A DNA stretch of 64,000 bases from Antedon mediterranea (lineage: Eukaryota; Echinodermata; Crinoidea; Comatulida; Antedonidae). The notes under the pieces are model-generated. The model ran no database searches. It saw only the letters and a list, made by a program, of their open reading frames with translations, and was not told the origin of the DNA. The translations under genes were made by a program, and so were the position numbers. Where the stretch lies: contig NC_092672.1 in assembly GCF_964355755.1 (NCBI RefSeq), positions 9,914,501 through 9,978,500 of the forward strand, in the 5' to 3' direction. Numbering within the stretch: the stretch's first letter is position 1; every line of letters starts with the position of its first letter. Of this stretch, positions 1 through 10,068 are shown piece by piece.

Positions 1-36
1 CCATGGCTATCTATAACTCATTATTCACAAAACATT

Positions 37-48
37 TGCGCATGCGCA
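37..48. promoter_or_regulatory. NRF1-type palindrome
   Basis: The 12-base palindrome TGCGCATGCGCA is a perfect match to the NRF1 consensus, which in animals is usually found in promoters of broadly expressed genes. No first exon is recognisable next to it, so it may be a chance site or belong to a gene that starts outside the window. Confidence 0.3.
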
Positions 49-1393
49 GAACGATAGTTAGCTAAGCAGTATTACCTTTGATTAAGCTACTACGACGTCT
101 TATATTTAAGAAAGAATAATATAAAATCACATAACTCCTCGTTTATCATTTCTTAGCACCTAACAGTTCATAGTAGGCATATTAATGACAATGTAATTCA
201 TTTGGGCTATTTTTCGATACGTTTTTTACGTTTTATAATCAGTGTATTTATGGCGTTGGTAATTATATGTTGCATCAGGCTTATTATTCCACATATAGAA
301 AAAAACAAATGTTGTTTCGTCAGTTAAATTCCAGAATTGTTAAAGAAGCCGTTAAAATCAATATCATAATTAAATTGACATAATGATCTACTTTTTATTA
401 AGCAATTAAAAAAAAAATTCGATAGATTCCGGAATATGGGCATCAAGACGTTTACATAGCGACGCACTATGGCGTTTAGTGTTGTGTTGTTACTTGTGTT
501 GCTAAGTTGTCTTCTTAACCTGTACAATGCCTCACCGGCGGTTAATCAACTTTATCCAGTCGAAAATACTACCTCATATCCTAGAATGATAGGTTGTTGC
601 ACCCAGGGGACTTTTATATTAATTGGCTTGCTGTTTCATATCTTCGTGACAATGAGCGTAAATATAAATAATAGTTATATGGCAGAATATCAGTATGACA
701 TTTTTGTTTTATTTTGGTTAGAGAAAGGAAGAAATTGTCAGTAACCTTATGAGACGACTGTCATCACTTTTGATGAATATACTTCTCGAGGGATTCAAAA
801 GAAATTTACAAATTATGAAAATTAAAATCATCTAGAAGTGCATACATGAGTGTGAATATCGACATTTTATAACGTAAATAAATCGTGCTGGTTATAAAGT
901 GTATTGTTTCAGTGTCCAAATATTGACGTGAAATCTTGTATACTCAATGGAATCAATTATATTATAGATCATCGGGATTATATCAACATAAATCCGTCCC
1001 GATGTGTTTTTTTTTTCTCCTTAAATTGGATTCTAATCTGTTGAGATGCATGCCCCATTTAACTCTAATTATAGAACAAAAATACGGTTTAAAAAACACT
1101 TTGATTTTTAGAATTGTTTTAGAAGCTTCTATGATAATATACCGATGTAAGTTATGTATCTGTTAATCTTCCGATTTACAGATGTCTGTGATAAGAAAGA
1201 AGTAGACAGTGAAAGTAAAAATCAAATTGTGCATAGATTCTAAATAAGAGCAGATCTCCCTATGTTTTATATGAGGGTAAAGTCGAAATGTATGTAAAAA
1301 TATGTACAAACTTCATCAAATAAGACAATGTTTACAACGCCTCGAAATTATAATGTAGTATCTAAAATATGTTTGTACTGAAAACGTAAAAAG
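49..1393. other. AT-rich DNA, no recognised gene
   Basis: Apart from the weak secreted-protein frame at 469-744, I see only AT-rich sequence with short random frames. No RNA gene or repeat array is visible. Confidence 0.5.
469..744 (+). CDS. Possible small secreted or membrane protein (weak)
   Basis: A 91-codon frame begins with an ATG in good context (A at -3, G at +4). It starts with a convincing signal-peptide-like segment: a short n-region, then VVLLLVLLSCLL, then small residues near SPAVN. A second hydrophobic run (GTFILIGLLFHIFVTM, about residues 48-63) follows. No family is recognised. Frames of this length are expected by chance in AT-rich DNA, and no convincing splice donor or poly(A) signal was identified. 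It is kept only because of the signal-peptide-like start. Confidence 0.15.
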   Translation: MAFSVVLLLVLLSCLLNLYNASPAVNQLYPVENTTSYPRMIGCCTQGTFILIGLLFHIFVTMSVNINNSYMAEYQYDIFVLFWLEKGRNCQ

Positions 1394-1546
1394 AGCGTCT
1401 TCTTTTTTTTTAAATCAAATTTTCGTTTTTCATGAAGGTGAAAAATAAACGTTGAAACTTACCAACGTTTCGTGCGTTAGCATCGCACTTTCTCAAGGTA
1501 GTGGTGTCAGCTTGGTTTGCCGACACTGATCATAGCGTCTTCTTTT
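1394..1546 (-). mobile_element. 5'-truncated Penelope-like retroelement fragment with target duplication
   Basis: A 127-bp insertion (1407-1533) is flanked by the 13-base direct repeat AGCGTCTTCTTTT (1394-1406 and 1534-1546), a clear target-site duplication. On the minus strand the insertion ends in an A-rich tail next to the duplication, so it is a 5'-truncated retroinsertion in minus orientation. Its minus strand contains GTGCG-loop-CGCAC followed by GAAACGTTG, then a complementary CAACG arm. This resembles the hammerhead-ribozyme-like tail known from Penelope-like elements. The expected CUGANGA core box is replaced by CTTGAGA, so a functional ribozyme is unlikely. The family assignment is inference from this motif. 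Confidence 0.55.
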
Positions 1547-2517
1547 ATCTACTAGGTCTATATCGCGGAAGGTGTCAGACCCAGACTAGATTTTCTACCG
1601 TGTGCAAAATCTAATATCGAGATCTTGTATCCACCGATTTTCCGTAATTGTTTACTTTTTTCTAAATATAATCTGCAATAATTTGAGGAAATGTAACACT
1701 TTGAAATTAATAACAAATAATTATGCAAATGGACCTGTTGCTACGGTTTAAGAAGCATATGAAAATTAGCGCCCCCTAACGGTTTATTATGATTTAATAA
1801 CCAACTCGATTTTAGATTCACCATGTCCCTTAATTTATATATTTAGGAAATTTTCCATAAGCAAATTCATTCACTATCCTTGCTAAAAAAAATAGGAAAT
1901 CCTGTTCACAAGATCTCGCTCTACATAAACAAAGTCTTATTACAAGGAGTGAAATTGTAATTTGTCAAATCCTGACATGATAGGACTTAGTGTCTCCAGG
2001 AACCCTGTATTGGTAGCCAAGCATCATAACCACCAAGCCACAACTCCACACTGTATATATAGCAAAGGCCTAAATAAGCATATCTTACATATAGGTTAGA
2101 AAAAATGCAATCATCATATTTTGTACTACGCTACAGCTAAAAATTTGTTTAAATTATGATATTTTGCATAATGTTGATAACATTAGGCATAATACTAGGC
2201 CTTCTTTTTTACACCATCATTTTATCTGAACATCAAAAATCAAGCAGTTTTAATCATTGAGCGAAGTAGAAAAATCAAATATAGATTCCTTCTTTACTGT
2301 TGAATGAATGATTTAAGAATCAGCAAATGATTTAAGGTAACGGTTGTCATTGAGTCATTTATGTTTGTGCTTTGAGGCAATTTCGATACCAATTGTAAAT
2401 GTTATGTATTATTTAGAAGCGCAGTAAAGTCATATACGAAAGGCGGTTCTTTTAAATCGCTGCTGAAACTTAGCTTTTGGCATTTAACGGTAGATTTATC
2501 ATTTCAAACAAGAGTAA
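1547..2517. other. AT-rich spacer with one dispersed-repeat motif
   Basis: No gene is visible. Around 1764-1800 lies AGCGCCCCCTAACGGTTTAT, which recurs in diverged form near 52790 and 59109 and marks an old dispersed repeat. Confidence 0.45.
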
Positions 2518-2763
2518 ATTATAGCTAACGTTGTGTTTATCTACAGATATCATCAAAGTAACCTTGAACGGGCAAGTCGTGTGATTACCCACAGAATGCT
2601 CGTTAATACGTTGGATTTGAACATTATTCCAGTAGCTATAGGTCCACGTTTGCCCGAGGTACGCTTTCCGCTGACAAGCTCATGAGGAATTGACGTTCAA
2701 ACAGTCTCCACGTCAGCTACGGTGGAGTTGTACGACTTTACTCTTTATTTCTGTTTCTACTAA
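2518..2763 (+). pseudogene. GT10 (alpha-1,3-fucosyltransferase-like) coding fragment, interrupted
   Basis: One frame is open from 2518 to 2682, meets TGA at 2683-2685, and continues in the same frame to TAA at 2761. It is richer in G+C than its surroundings. The translation contains VITHRML, then NTLDLNIIPVAIGPR and LPE, resembling the GT10 nucleotide-sugar-binding motif (consensus roughly (I/V)TEK(L/F)xxNALxxxVVPVVxGxRPE). After the stop come IDVQ and ELYDFTLYF, resembling the following IDV...ELADYLLYL block. GT10 enzymes transfer fucose from GDP-fucose in the Golgi. The conserved Glu-Lys of TEK is His-Arg here and there is an in-frame stop, so this looks like a decayed copy. Alternatively it is a real exon: an acceptor-like TTTATCTACAG precedes 2547 and a donor-like GAG|GTACGC follows 2658. 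The family call rests on motif memory only. Confidence 0.45.
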
Positions 2764-5327
2764 ACTAATAAAAATTCAAATTAAGTTTAGATGCATTATG
2801 ACCTGCAGAGTTACTATTATAATAAGATACATACAAATTATACTTTTTCACAACTATATTAATTAGTTGTTTTTTTTAGGATTTTATATAGCTTCTATAT
2901 ATTAAATTCTATGGTACAATTAACATTAAAAAAGGTAAATAACAAATAAATGCAATGTAAAGAGGAAATTAAAAAATATTTTCCAAATCAAAATTAACAT
3001 TTTTTTTAGTTATTTCCATTTCTTCTATAATCCGTCGTTTGTCAATCAACAATGCCTTGAAAGAAACGGAAGAATTATATTCGTCGATCTGTGATTATGG
3101 GGCAAATGTTGTAATGTTGTCTGTAAACGGATGAGGCTATTGTAAACTTGGCAGTCTTTTCTGTGACTCTTTTCTTCAAATTCCGAGACAACCAACTGTG
3201 TATGACTATCTGTCCAAAGCGTTATGTCAGAGTCACCCTCCAGATCGATTGATTATACGAATAGTCTTCCATTTATTGACATCTGTAAAGGTCATTTATG
3301 TCTCCTTTTACCACTTCCTGCAGACGTCTAAAGTCATGGTTTTTACTTCTGACCGACACCGTCCTCAAAATAACTAATACATCTTCTTCTATCAATAAGA
3401 CAGTCTTAACAGGAAACATTTTCTGTACATATTCATATATTTATTAATGTTATAGACACAAACTTGTATAAATATAGGAAACATTTAGGACGGTCACTCA
3501 ATACACGTTAGGCCTGTCTGATAGTCATTTTTTTTCACATGTGAAATGATGTCTTTTTTACGTTATATGATATTTAAAAAACACCTTGTCGAAAAATTCT
3601 TGAGATGTGACAAAATCAATATGTTATCATGTTACTTCGATTAGAAGTTTCAGCAGACTCAATATTAATGGTATTTTGAACATCGTACATAGATATTACC
3701 GCCATAAATATAAAATGAAAATCAATTTAACACGTGAGTTGAGAGTAAATGATGTAGTTGTTATTTGAGCAGTGTCCCGACATTCTTTAATATCTAAAAC
3801 CTAGGTAAGTATTACAAATTAAGTGGAAAGCATTTGAAATTAATAGTCATTTTCTTATTACATTACCATTAGTTATTATCGATAGCAAGGTGACTTCGTT
3901 TTTGTGATAATTATATGTTATTCACGTAATGCAGTTCTCCTGTTTTCATTCTGTTTTTCCCTGGATTTTATCACCATCAACATGAGTAGACACTAAAATA
4001 ATTATACTGGTAACGGCCTTTTTGTTTTTCTATTGTATAATTAGGAGTTGCTGAACATATATCAGCATCAGAGTTAGGCCTACAATTAGTTTCAGAAGAT
4101 GGATGGATATACGTTGGTCATAATTGTAAAAAAAAGTTATAAGCCTAGGCCTACATACCAAGGAAGTCCTAGAGGCATATAATGTGTTAAAGTCAAAAAG
4201 CACTCCATCACCGACCGTATGCAGATAATTGAAATCACAAAATTGTTGCTGTCAAGTGACTTTGTTTAAAATCGGTGTTTACAAAGTAGAACAATGCAAT
4301 AATTATGTTATACATGACCCACTCTGACGGAAACCGGATCAAATTTTGCGCTACCAGGAAAAAAAAAAAAATAAAAAAATAAAAAATTGATATTTCGGTC
4401 AAATTCTGATTAAAAAAAAGAGATACATTTAATTTGTACCAAAATCCACTTTTAAAACACACAATTAATAATTATAATATATTAATTATTTTGATACACT
4501 CCAAGTTTCCGCCGATACAACATAATTATCTAATTTATGTGAAAAATCAATAGTTTATATAGATGTTGACGTACTTGGAGCCTTTAAAAGCTACTTTAGA
4601 CTTTGATTAATAAATTGCAAAGCATTGTGATACTTTATAAACATATATTATATTAGTTTTCCACGTCTTATTAAACCAGCGACATTTAAAAATGCCAGCA
4701 TTTTTTTTCTAATCAAAGGCATTGCATGTATTAGAGATACTCTTAAAGCGTTAGCAAATATAGTCGAAGGTGATGATTTATTTATGATTTCTAATATTAA
4801 CTCCGCCGATGATCAAACGCGAGAGTAATTTATTAGAATGGACATAACAGCAAAATGAACGAGGATTGAGTCTTTAAATTGATCATGTGAATCTTGCAAT
4901 CTTCTTTATTCACTCTTTGCTAGTTGATATTTTATTTATTCATCTTCTACGATATCCTAATACACGCGATCATGAAATAACACCACTTTTTCTTAACCAG
5001 TTCACAATAAACGTGTTTTACTCCATACATGATGCCAATCCAAGTAATAACATTGCAAGTTAAGTAAAGTAATTCTTTCATGCAATATTTTCCAAATATG
5101 TTTTTATTTTATATAGACCTACTTATTTTATTATTATTTAACGATCGAGATAAAAATAATATTCTCTGTAGTAGAAAAGTAAAATAATATTAACTATATT
5201 TCAGTTCACTGACATTTCTCTCGTTATAGGATTTATATAACAAATTGAGTTAGAATGTATTTATTTAAGTAATGTAAACAGAACAAAATATAATTAATAC
5301 ATAAAAATACAAACAATTTTCACATGT
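2764..5327. other. AT-rich DNA, no recognised gene
   Basis: Long A/T runs and short AT palindromes (for example near 4460-4490). I see no coding, RNA or transposon signal. Two TAGGCCTA octamers occur at 4075 and 4146. Confidence 0.5.
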
Positions 5328-5645
5328 GAGTGAGTGGCCGAGCGGTTAAGACAGTGGAACCGTAATCACGTAGCCATAACATCGGCAGGGGTTCGAGGCT
5401 CACTCACTCCATGGTTCTGGTGGTAGAACGAGTCTTCTCGGATAAGGACTATAAACCGTAGGTCCAGTGTACACAACTTGCTCGTGTGCACTTTAAAGAA
5501 CCTAGTACATCTTTCGAGACGAGTAGGGGGTTATTACCCCGGTGTATTAGTACATCACTGCCACTGATCACCAACTGGGCCCTCTGGGAGATCAGTCTTT
5601 GACTGAAGAGGTCACCCAGTATAAAGATAAAAAACAAACAAACAT
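5328..5645 (+). mobile_element. tRNA-derived SINE
   Basis: The head (5328-5410) has a tRNA-like 7-bp acceptor pair GAGTGAG/CTCACTC, an A box TGGCCGAGCGG typical of class II (Leu/Ser) tRNAs, and a B box GGTTCGAGGCT. These are internal RNA polymerase III promoter elements. The T arm is one base short, so it is not an intact tRNA gene. A unique body follows, with a TTTAAAGAACC block (about 5491), a GGGG-loop-CCCC hairpin (5526-5539) and a compound 3' hairpin (ACTGGG 5574-5579 with CCCAGT 5615-5620, plus inner CCTCT/AGAGG and CAGTC/GACTG). An A-rich tail with CAAA repeats ends the element. No clean target duplication is visible. Bodies of this kind occur in many invertebrate SINEs; the exact family is not assigned. 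Confidence 0.75.
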
Positions 5646-5701
5646 ACGTAAAAACATACGGTATACAAAATAATGTACATTACAAACTCATAAATAAATA
5701 A

Positions 5702-5770
5702 CTATTCATTAAAAACAATTGGTAATTGTTTGTAACAATTACCAAATTGGTAATTGTTTTTAATGAATAG
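5702..5770. repeat. Inverted repeat, about 29-bp arms
   Basis: CTATTCATTAAAAACAATT at the left reappears as its reverse complement at the right end. The right arm has an extra 8 bases, otherwise the arms are nearly perfect with a 3-base loop. It lies just downstream of the SINE. It could be a small MITE remnant or a replication-slippage hairpin. Confidence 0.7.
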
Positions 5771-6582
5771 AAAGAAACAAACATTAACGGCTATGAGATA
5801 AACAATACAAATATGAAGATACATGTATTTTGCTTTCTTTCTGTTTAAATTAATCTTAAACTTGTAAAATAATACTGACATGGAAGTCCCAGTGTTTTCA
5901 CTAACATTGCAAAAGTAGAAGCATGCAACGAGGATGTATCGATGTTTTTACAGCATTCAGAAACATTTGTTTACGTCTGTGAGTACAATTATCATTTTTA
6001 TTTTTCAAAATAATATGTTTATACATGAATACTGCCTGTTTTTATTACTTTATCCATGAAAAATCGACAAGTTTGTGTTTATTGCTGAAGAAATATCAAA
6101 TAATTCCTATAAAACTCGACACGCGTCTGACGTCACCGCGTATCATTCTATCTACAGGAGGATACATGTTGTTTAGAGTGACCCATGGGATGCTTATGTC
6201 TATGTATTTATACTGGTGGTTGTCGCTCTAAAATATGTTATCTCTTGTCGTTATTGATTCGATACAATCACCGGAATGTGTATTGAAACGGACAGAGTAA
6301 TATCATCATGATGGTCACTCAAGTCGCAGTTCTTTTTATAGTTAGATACCGTATAACAGTGCTGCTATAGTGACGCGTTTTTAAAAATATCCTGAATTAC
6401 AGAACAACCATTGAGTTCCCAGTATTTGCATTTGTATAAAAACAATAACCAATAACACTACTACAGTACTAAAGATAATCGACATGAACGATAATTTAAA
6501 TTTACATAATATGTGACATCGAACCATTATACCTTATTATTGAACTCAGTAGTTCGGTACCTCATTTTTTTTCACTTTTTTT

Positions 6583-6697
6583 TCTTAATCTTGTTCTCTT
6601 CTTCATCTTGTTCTTTTCTTCATCTTGTTCTTTTCTTCATCTTGTTCTTTTCTTCATCCTGTTCTTTTCTTCATCTTTTTCTCTTCTTTATCTTGTT
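6583..6697 (+). repeat. 17-bp minisatellite, pyrimidine-rich
   Basis: About six copies of CTTCATCTTGTTCTTTT stand in tandem. The strand is almost pure pyrimidine. The unit is not a multiple of three, and the open frame crossing it is a by-product of the lack of purines rather than a gene. Confidence 0.85.
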
Positions 6698-9048
6698 ATA
6701 TCTAACAATAGAAAGTAGGTATACTATTTAGTTTTGGCCTAAACAGAAACTGGAATGTCAATCCATAGTGCCATCCAACTGAAGTGTAGACATTGCTTTA
6801 AAATGGCGCTCTAACCGAATCCTCTTGTGTGTTGTCGTTGACGTCACAATGTGGAAACTTTACATTACTTGATTATTTTCTTCGCTTTTGTACGCGTCTC
6901 TGATTGTTGATTAGTTTAAACGAGGACTACTTAGGATGCTTACATATCACGGCGTTATTCGGTTAAGTCTGTTAGATTCAATTTAAACTAATGTTCAAAT
7001 ATTCCGACTGCAGAGTACACATTCCTTAAAGATACGACATACTGTGATTTTCCTTCCATGTTAAAAACGTTGAGCCTTAATCGACGTCGCCAATCCGAAT
7101 TAAAAAATCAAGATTTTAGTAATTGTTATTATTATTGAAGACAATTTCACTGTTTTTGTTTTGAGAATTAAATATATTTTGAATTGAATTGGTTTAACTT
7201 AATAGAATATGTGTGTCCCACAAATACTGACTGAAAAAGTTGACCTCTTTGAGAAAAAAAAATTATAGTTTTGTCAGCGTCGGTTAGTTTTCCCATAGGC
7301 ATTGTCAGTCATTTTAAAATAAAAAATTCTCCAACATTGATCACATATCTGACAGTACAATCGACTAGATCATAGTTTGAATCCATATCCAGATCTACTC
7401 ATGATCTATGGGATTTCTAACACACTAAAAATGTTTTTTTTTTATGTATGTCGATTAGGGTCTGGGTAAAATCATCAACTTGAAAAGCCCTTACATATTA
7501 TTGTATCACATGATTTCCAAGGCAACCAATTTTCAAGTAAAACTATTAAAGCATAAAGTGACACAGCGCATAAAAACTAAATATCATTTATTACTAACTG
7601 TCCAAGCTGTACAAAAAATAGTCCATTTTAATGTCAACTGTTCTCTTAGTAATTCTCGTTAATGTTTCATTCCTATGACTTACTGCACTCAAGGAAATAG
7701 ATAAATGGATACAAAAGATTACATAAAAATTATAATAAATAACAGAATCAGTGACAAGAAGTTAACGATATTCATTTGCACAGTTGTTGTTGGTAAACAG
7801 GGAATATAATTCTACGATGAATTTCATTATGTCGTTATTAGATGACCAGCATTTGAATCCCGGTTGGGGTGACTTCGTTTCGCGGTTGCATATCACCTAC
7901 CTTTTAACATTTATATTATTTTTCAAGCTTTTACTGTAAGACAATTTTATGTTTTTAACATTTAAAATAACTTTATTGGGTAGATATGATTGCAAAGTTT
8001 TGAAATTGTGTATTTATATATAAACAACATGGGTCAATTTGGGGTCAACAACAACATTGGTTCGAGTACATTTTTTTGTTCGCCTTTGTTGAATTTTCGT
8101 ACTGTTCAGTACCAACAATATAAGAAGAAAAGATAAATTAACTTCAGAATACGCACCGACGGTATTGTCTAGATAATCTGTGTCCTGCTATCTCTCAACC
8201 AATGTAATTTCAAAAGAAAAAAAAAAGCGATACAAATAGATATATAAACAAATGAAAAGTCTGGTTGAAAGAAAGCTTAACAATAGTTTAAATAGAAGGA
8301 AAAGGTGAACCGTCGATTTGGGTATAGATTGTTAAAAAGCAGAGCTCATGTTTTTTTTTGTATGTGGTGGAGTTAAAACAAGTTTATAAAAATATGTAAA
8401 AACCACAAAATAGCAGAAGAAAATAGGGTACAAGGCAAATGTAATTAATTAAAAATTAAAACAAAGATATACGTTGGCTATCAAAATCATCGTTCAAAAA
8501 TCCCGCGCGACGTGTGACCCGTTTATTTCGCCGCAACACTCTTAATGATTTGATAAATTGAAGTTTATACGATATAAATACATACGATGCGATCTGTTTC
8601 GAGTAATTCTAAGAAAATAATATGACAAAGATTACAATTTGTTAAACTATTATGTAAGCAGGCCTACGGGCTTCTGTAAGTTAAAATATGCATAGGTTAA
8701 GATAGCATTTGTTTGATGATGAATTGAAATTTATACCTAAACGAATCGTATTAATACATTAAACAAATTATCTTTGTGTATTATGATTACATATTGTATC
8801 AATTAAATTAGAAGTATAAATTGAAGAAAAAAAAAACATTAATGTAATGTGTGTTTTTTTTTGTATTTCATTTCGATATAAACGATACACTCTCTCGTGT
8901 TATACATTCATACATGATAATATAATATGCGTAGGTAGACTTTTAGCTGTTTCGGTTTTGATATTCATGTCCATTCCCATTGCTCAGGTTAGATCCAGTG
9001 AAAGCAAAGAGAGCAATTTGTTTTGGCATCATACGTCACGGCACTCAC
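6698..9048. other. AT-rich DNA, no recognised gene
   Basis: I see no gene. The stretch contains poly(T)/poly(A) runs and scattered CRE-like TGACGTCA (6839). A tRNA-3'-end-like fragment may lie near 7850-7900, but it is too degraded to call. Confidence 0.45.
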
Positions 9049-9069
9049 CTGCTCAACATCTAATGGCAT
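9049..9069 (-). CDS. Possible minus-strand first coding exon (very short, weak)
   Basis: On the minus strand, an ATG with A at -3 reads MPLDVEQ and runs directly into a strong donor, CAG|GTGAGTGC (intron would start at 9048). An E2F-like TTTGGCGC lies just upstream. No downstream exon was identified. It would be divergent from the TNF-receptor-like exon 0.8 kb away. Confidence 0.15.
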
Positions 9070-9857
9070 TTTGCGCCAAATCGGCCCTTGATATCACAAC
9101 TAGCTAAGTGTCTACTGATAAGTTTGCAAACGAACCTATAATCACTCCTAACATTATCCACACAAATCGCATGCTAATTTTAAACTTCTTGTCAAATCAT
9201 TACCTATTAAATGATATACTTAAAAAATCAACTAACGGTATTCAATATTTGGCATTAAAACCTTGAAGAGGGTGTTTGCCTTCAAGCATGATTTGCAATT
9301 AAAGTAATTATTTTATCTTTCAAACTAATGAGCGCCCTCTATTGTTAGTTTTGCCATAGCAGACGACACTGGCAAAAGATAATGAGGTTGTTTTAAACTG
9401 CGAGACAGCTGATAGTGAAACACAAGCAGGACTCGATCTTAGTCCACTACGAGGGGCTTAGAATGGATAAGAATGAGAGAGCGTTCTTTATAAATGTGTG
9501 TTTAAATCGATCGATCTGGAAGACCTGCCATTTGCATAACAACCTAACGGGCACTCCGACGTCGATCCTTAGCACCGAATTACAAGTTTATCAGTGTAGG
9601 TGTTAATTCACCAAAAGCGACTGGGTATATTTTCGAAAACAAAGTTGGTTTTGTTCTTTACGATGATAAATCTTAAGCGCCGGTTTATTTGACATTTGAC
9701 GTTGTTTACTGGATAGTTAGTTATTTCGTGAATAAACGTATTTTTATGAAGCACAATTACAAGACGTGTCTGTGGTTTTAGTTACCTTTACGTACACATG
9801 CCGGATTTGGACAGTATTTTCCTGAACCTGGAATTATTAGCGCTTTTAAAGTAGCAC

Positions 9858-10062
9858 ATGGAATTTAAAATGTATGTCTATCGTCGGATGTGCGCTGTGG
9901 TTTTTATACTTACTCTGTGCTTGTTTAGTGGTTACTCTGCTAAAAAGCAGCACGTATGTGGCGATAATGAAGTTTACGATAGTAATATTCGTGCTTGTGT
10001 TGATTGTAACATCTGTGTGGAGCACCCGGATGAAGCTGCCTGTGAAAAATGCAATAGTTTTG
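9858..10062 (+). CDS. First coding exon of an Fn14/TNFRSF12A-like TNF receptor
   Basis: The exon encodes 68 complete codons and ends at a consensus donor G|GTAAGT (intron from 10063, phase 1). Residues 9-28 form a signal peptide: basic RR, hydrophobic core MCAVVFILTLCLF, then GYSA with probable cleavage before KKQHVC. Residues 34-65 carry one cysteine-rich domain with spacing C-x12-C-x2-C-x2-C-x8-C-x2-C. This is exactly the spacing I know for vertebrate Fn14, the TWEAK receptor. The first half (NEVYDS...AC) also resembles BCMA, but BCMA has x3 spacings later and no signal peptide. Such receptors sit in the plasma membrane, bind a TNF-family trimer and recruit TRAFs. A second ATG at 9870 (A at -3) may be the true start; both keep the signal peptide. 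The transmembrane and cytoplasmic exons, including a TRAF motif, are not located in this window. The reading stays open into the intron for only two more codons, supporting splicing. Confidence 0.75.
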
Positions 10063-10068
10063 GTAAGT

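Noticed and set aside
5328-5410. Intact tRNA-Leu/Ser gene
   Set aside because: The T arm is one base short, the anticodon arm is irregular and a SINE body with A-rich tail follows.
6513-6731. Serine/phenylalanine-rich protein frame
   Set aside because: Created by a pyrimidine-only 17-bp minisatellite.
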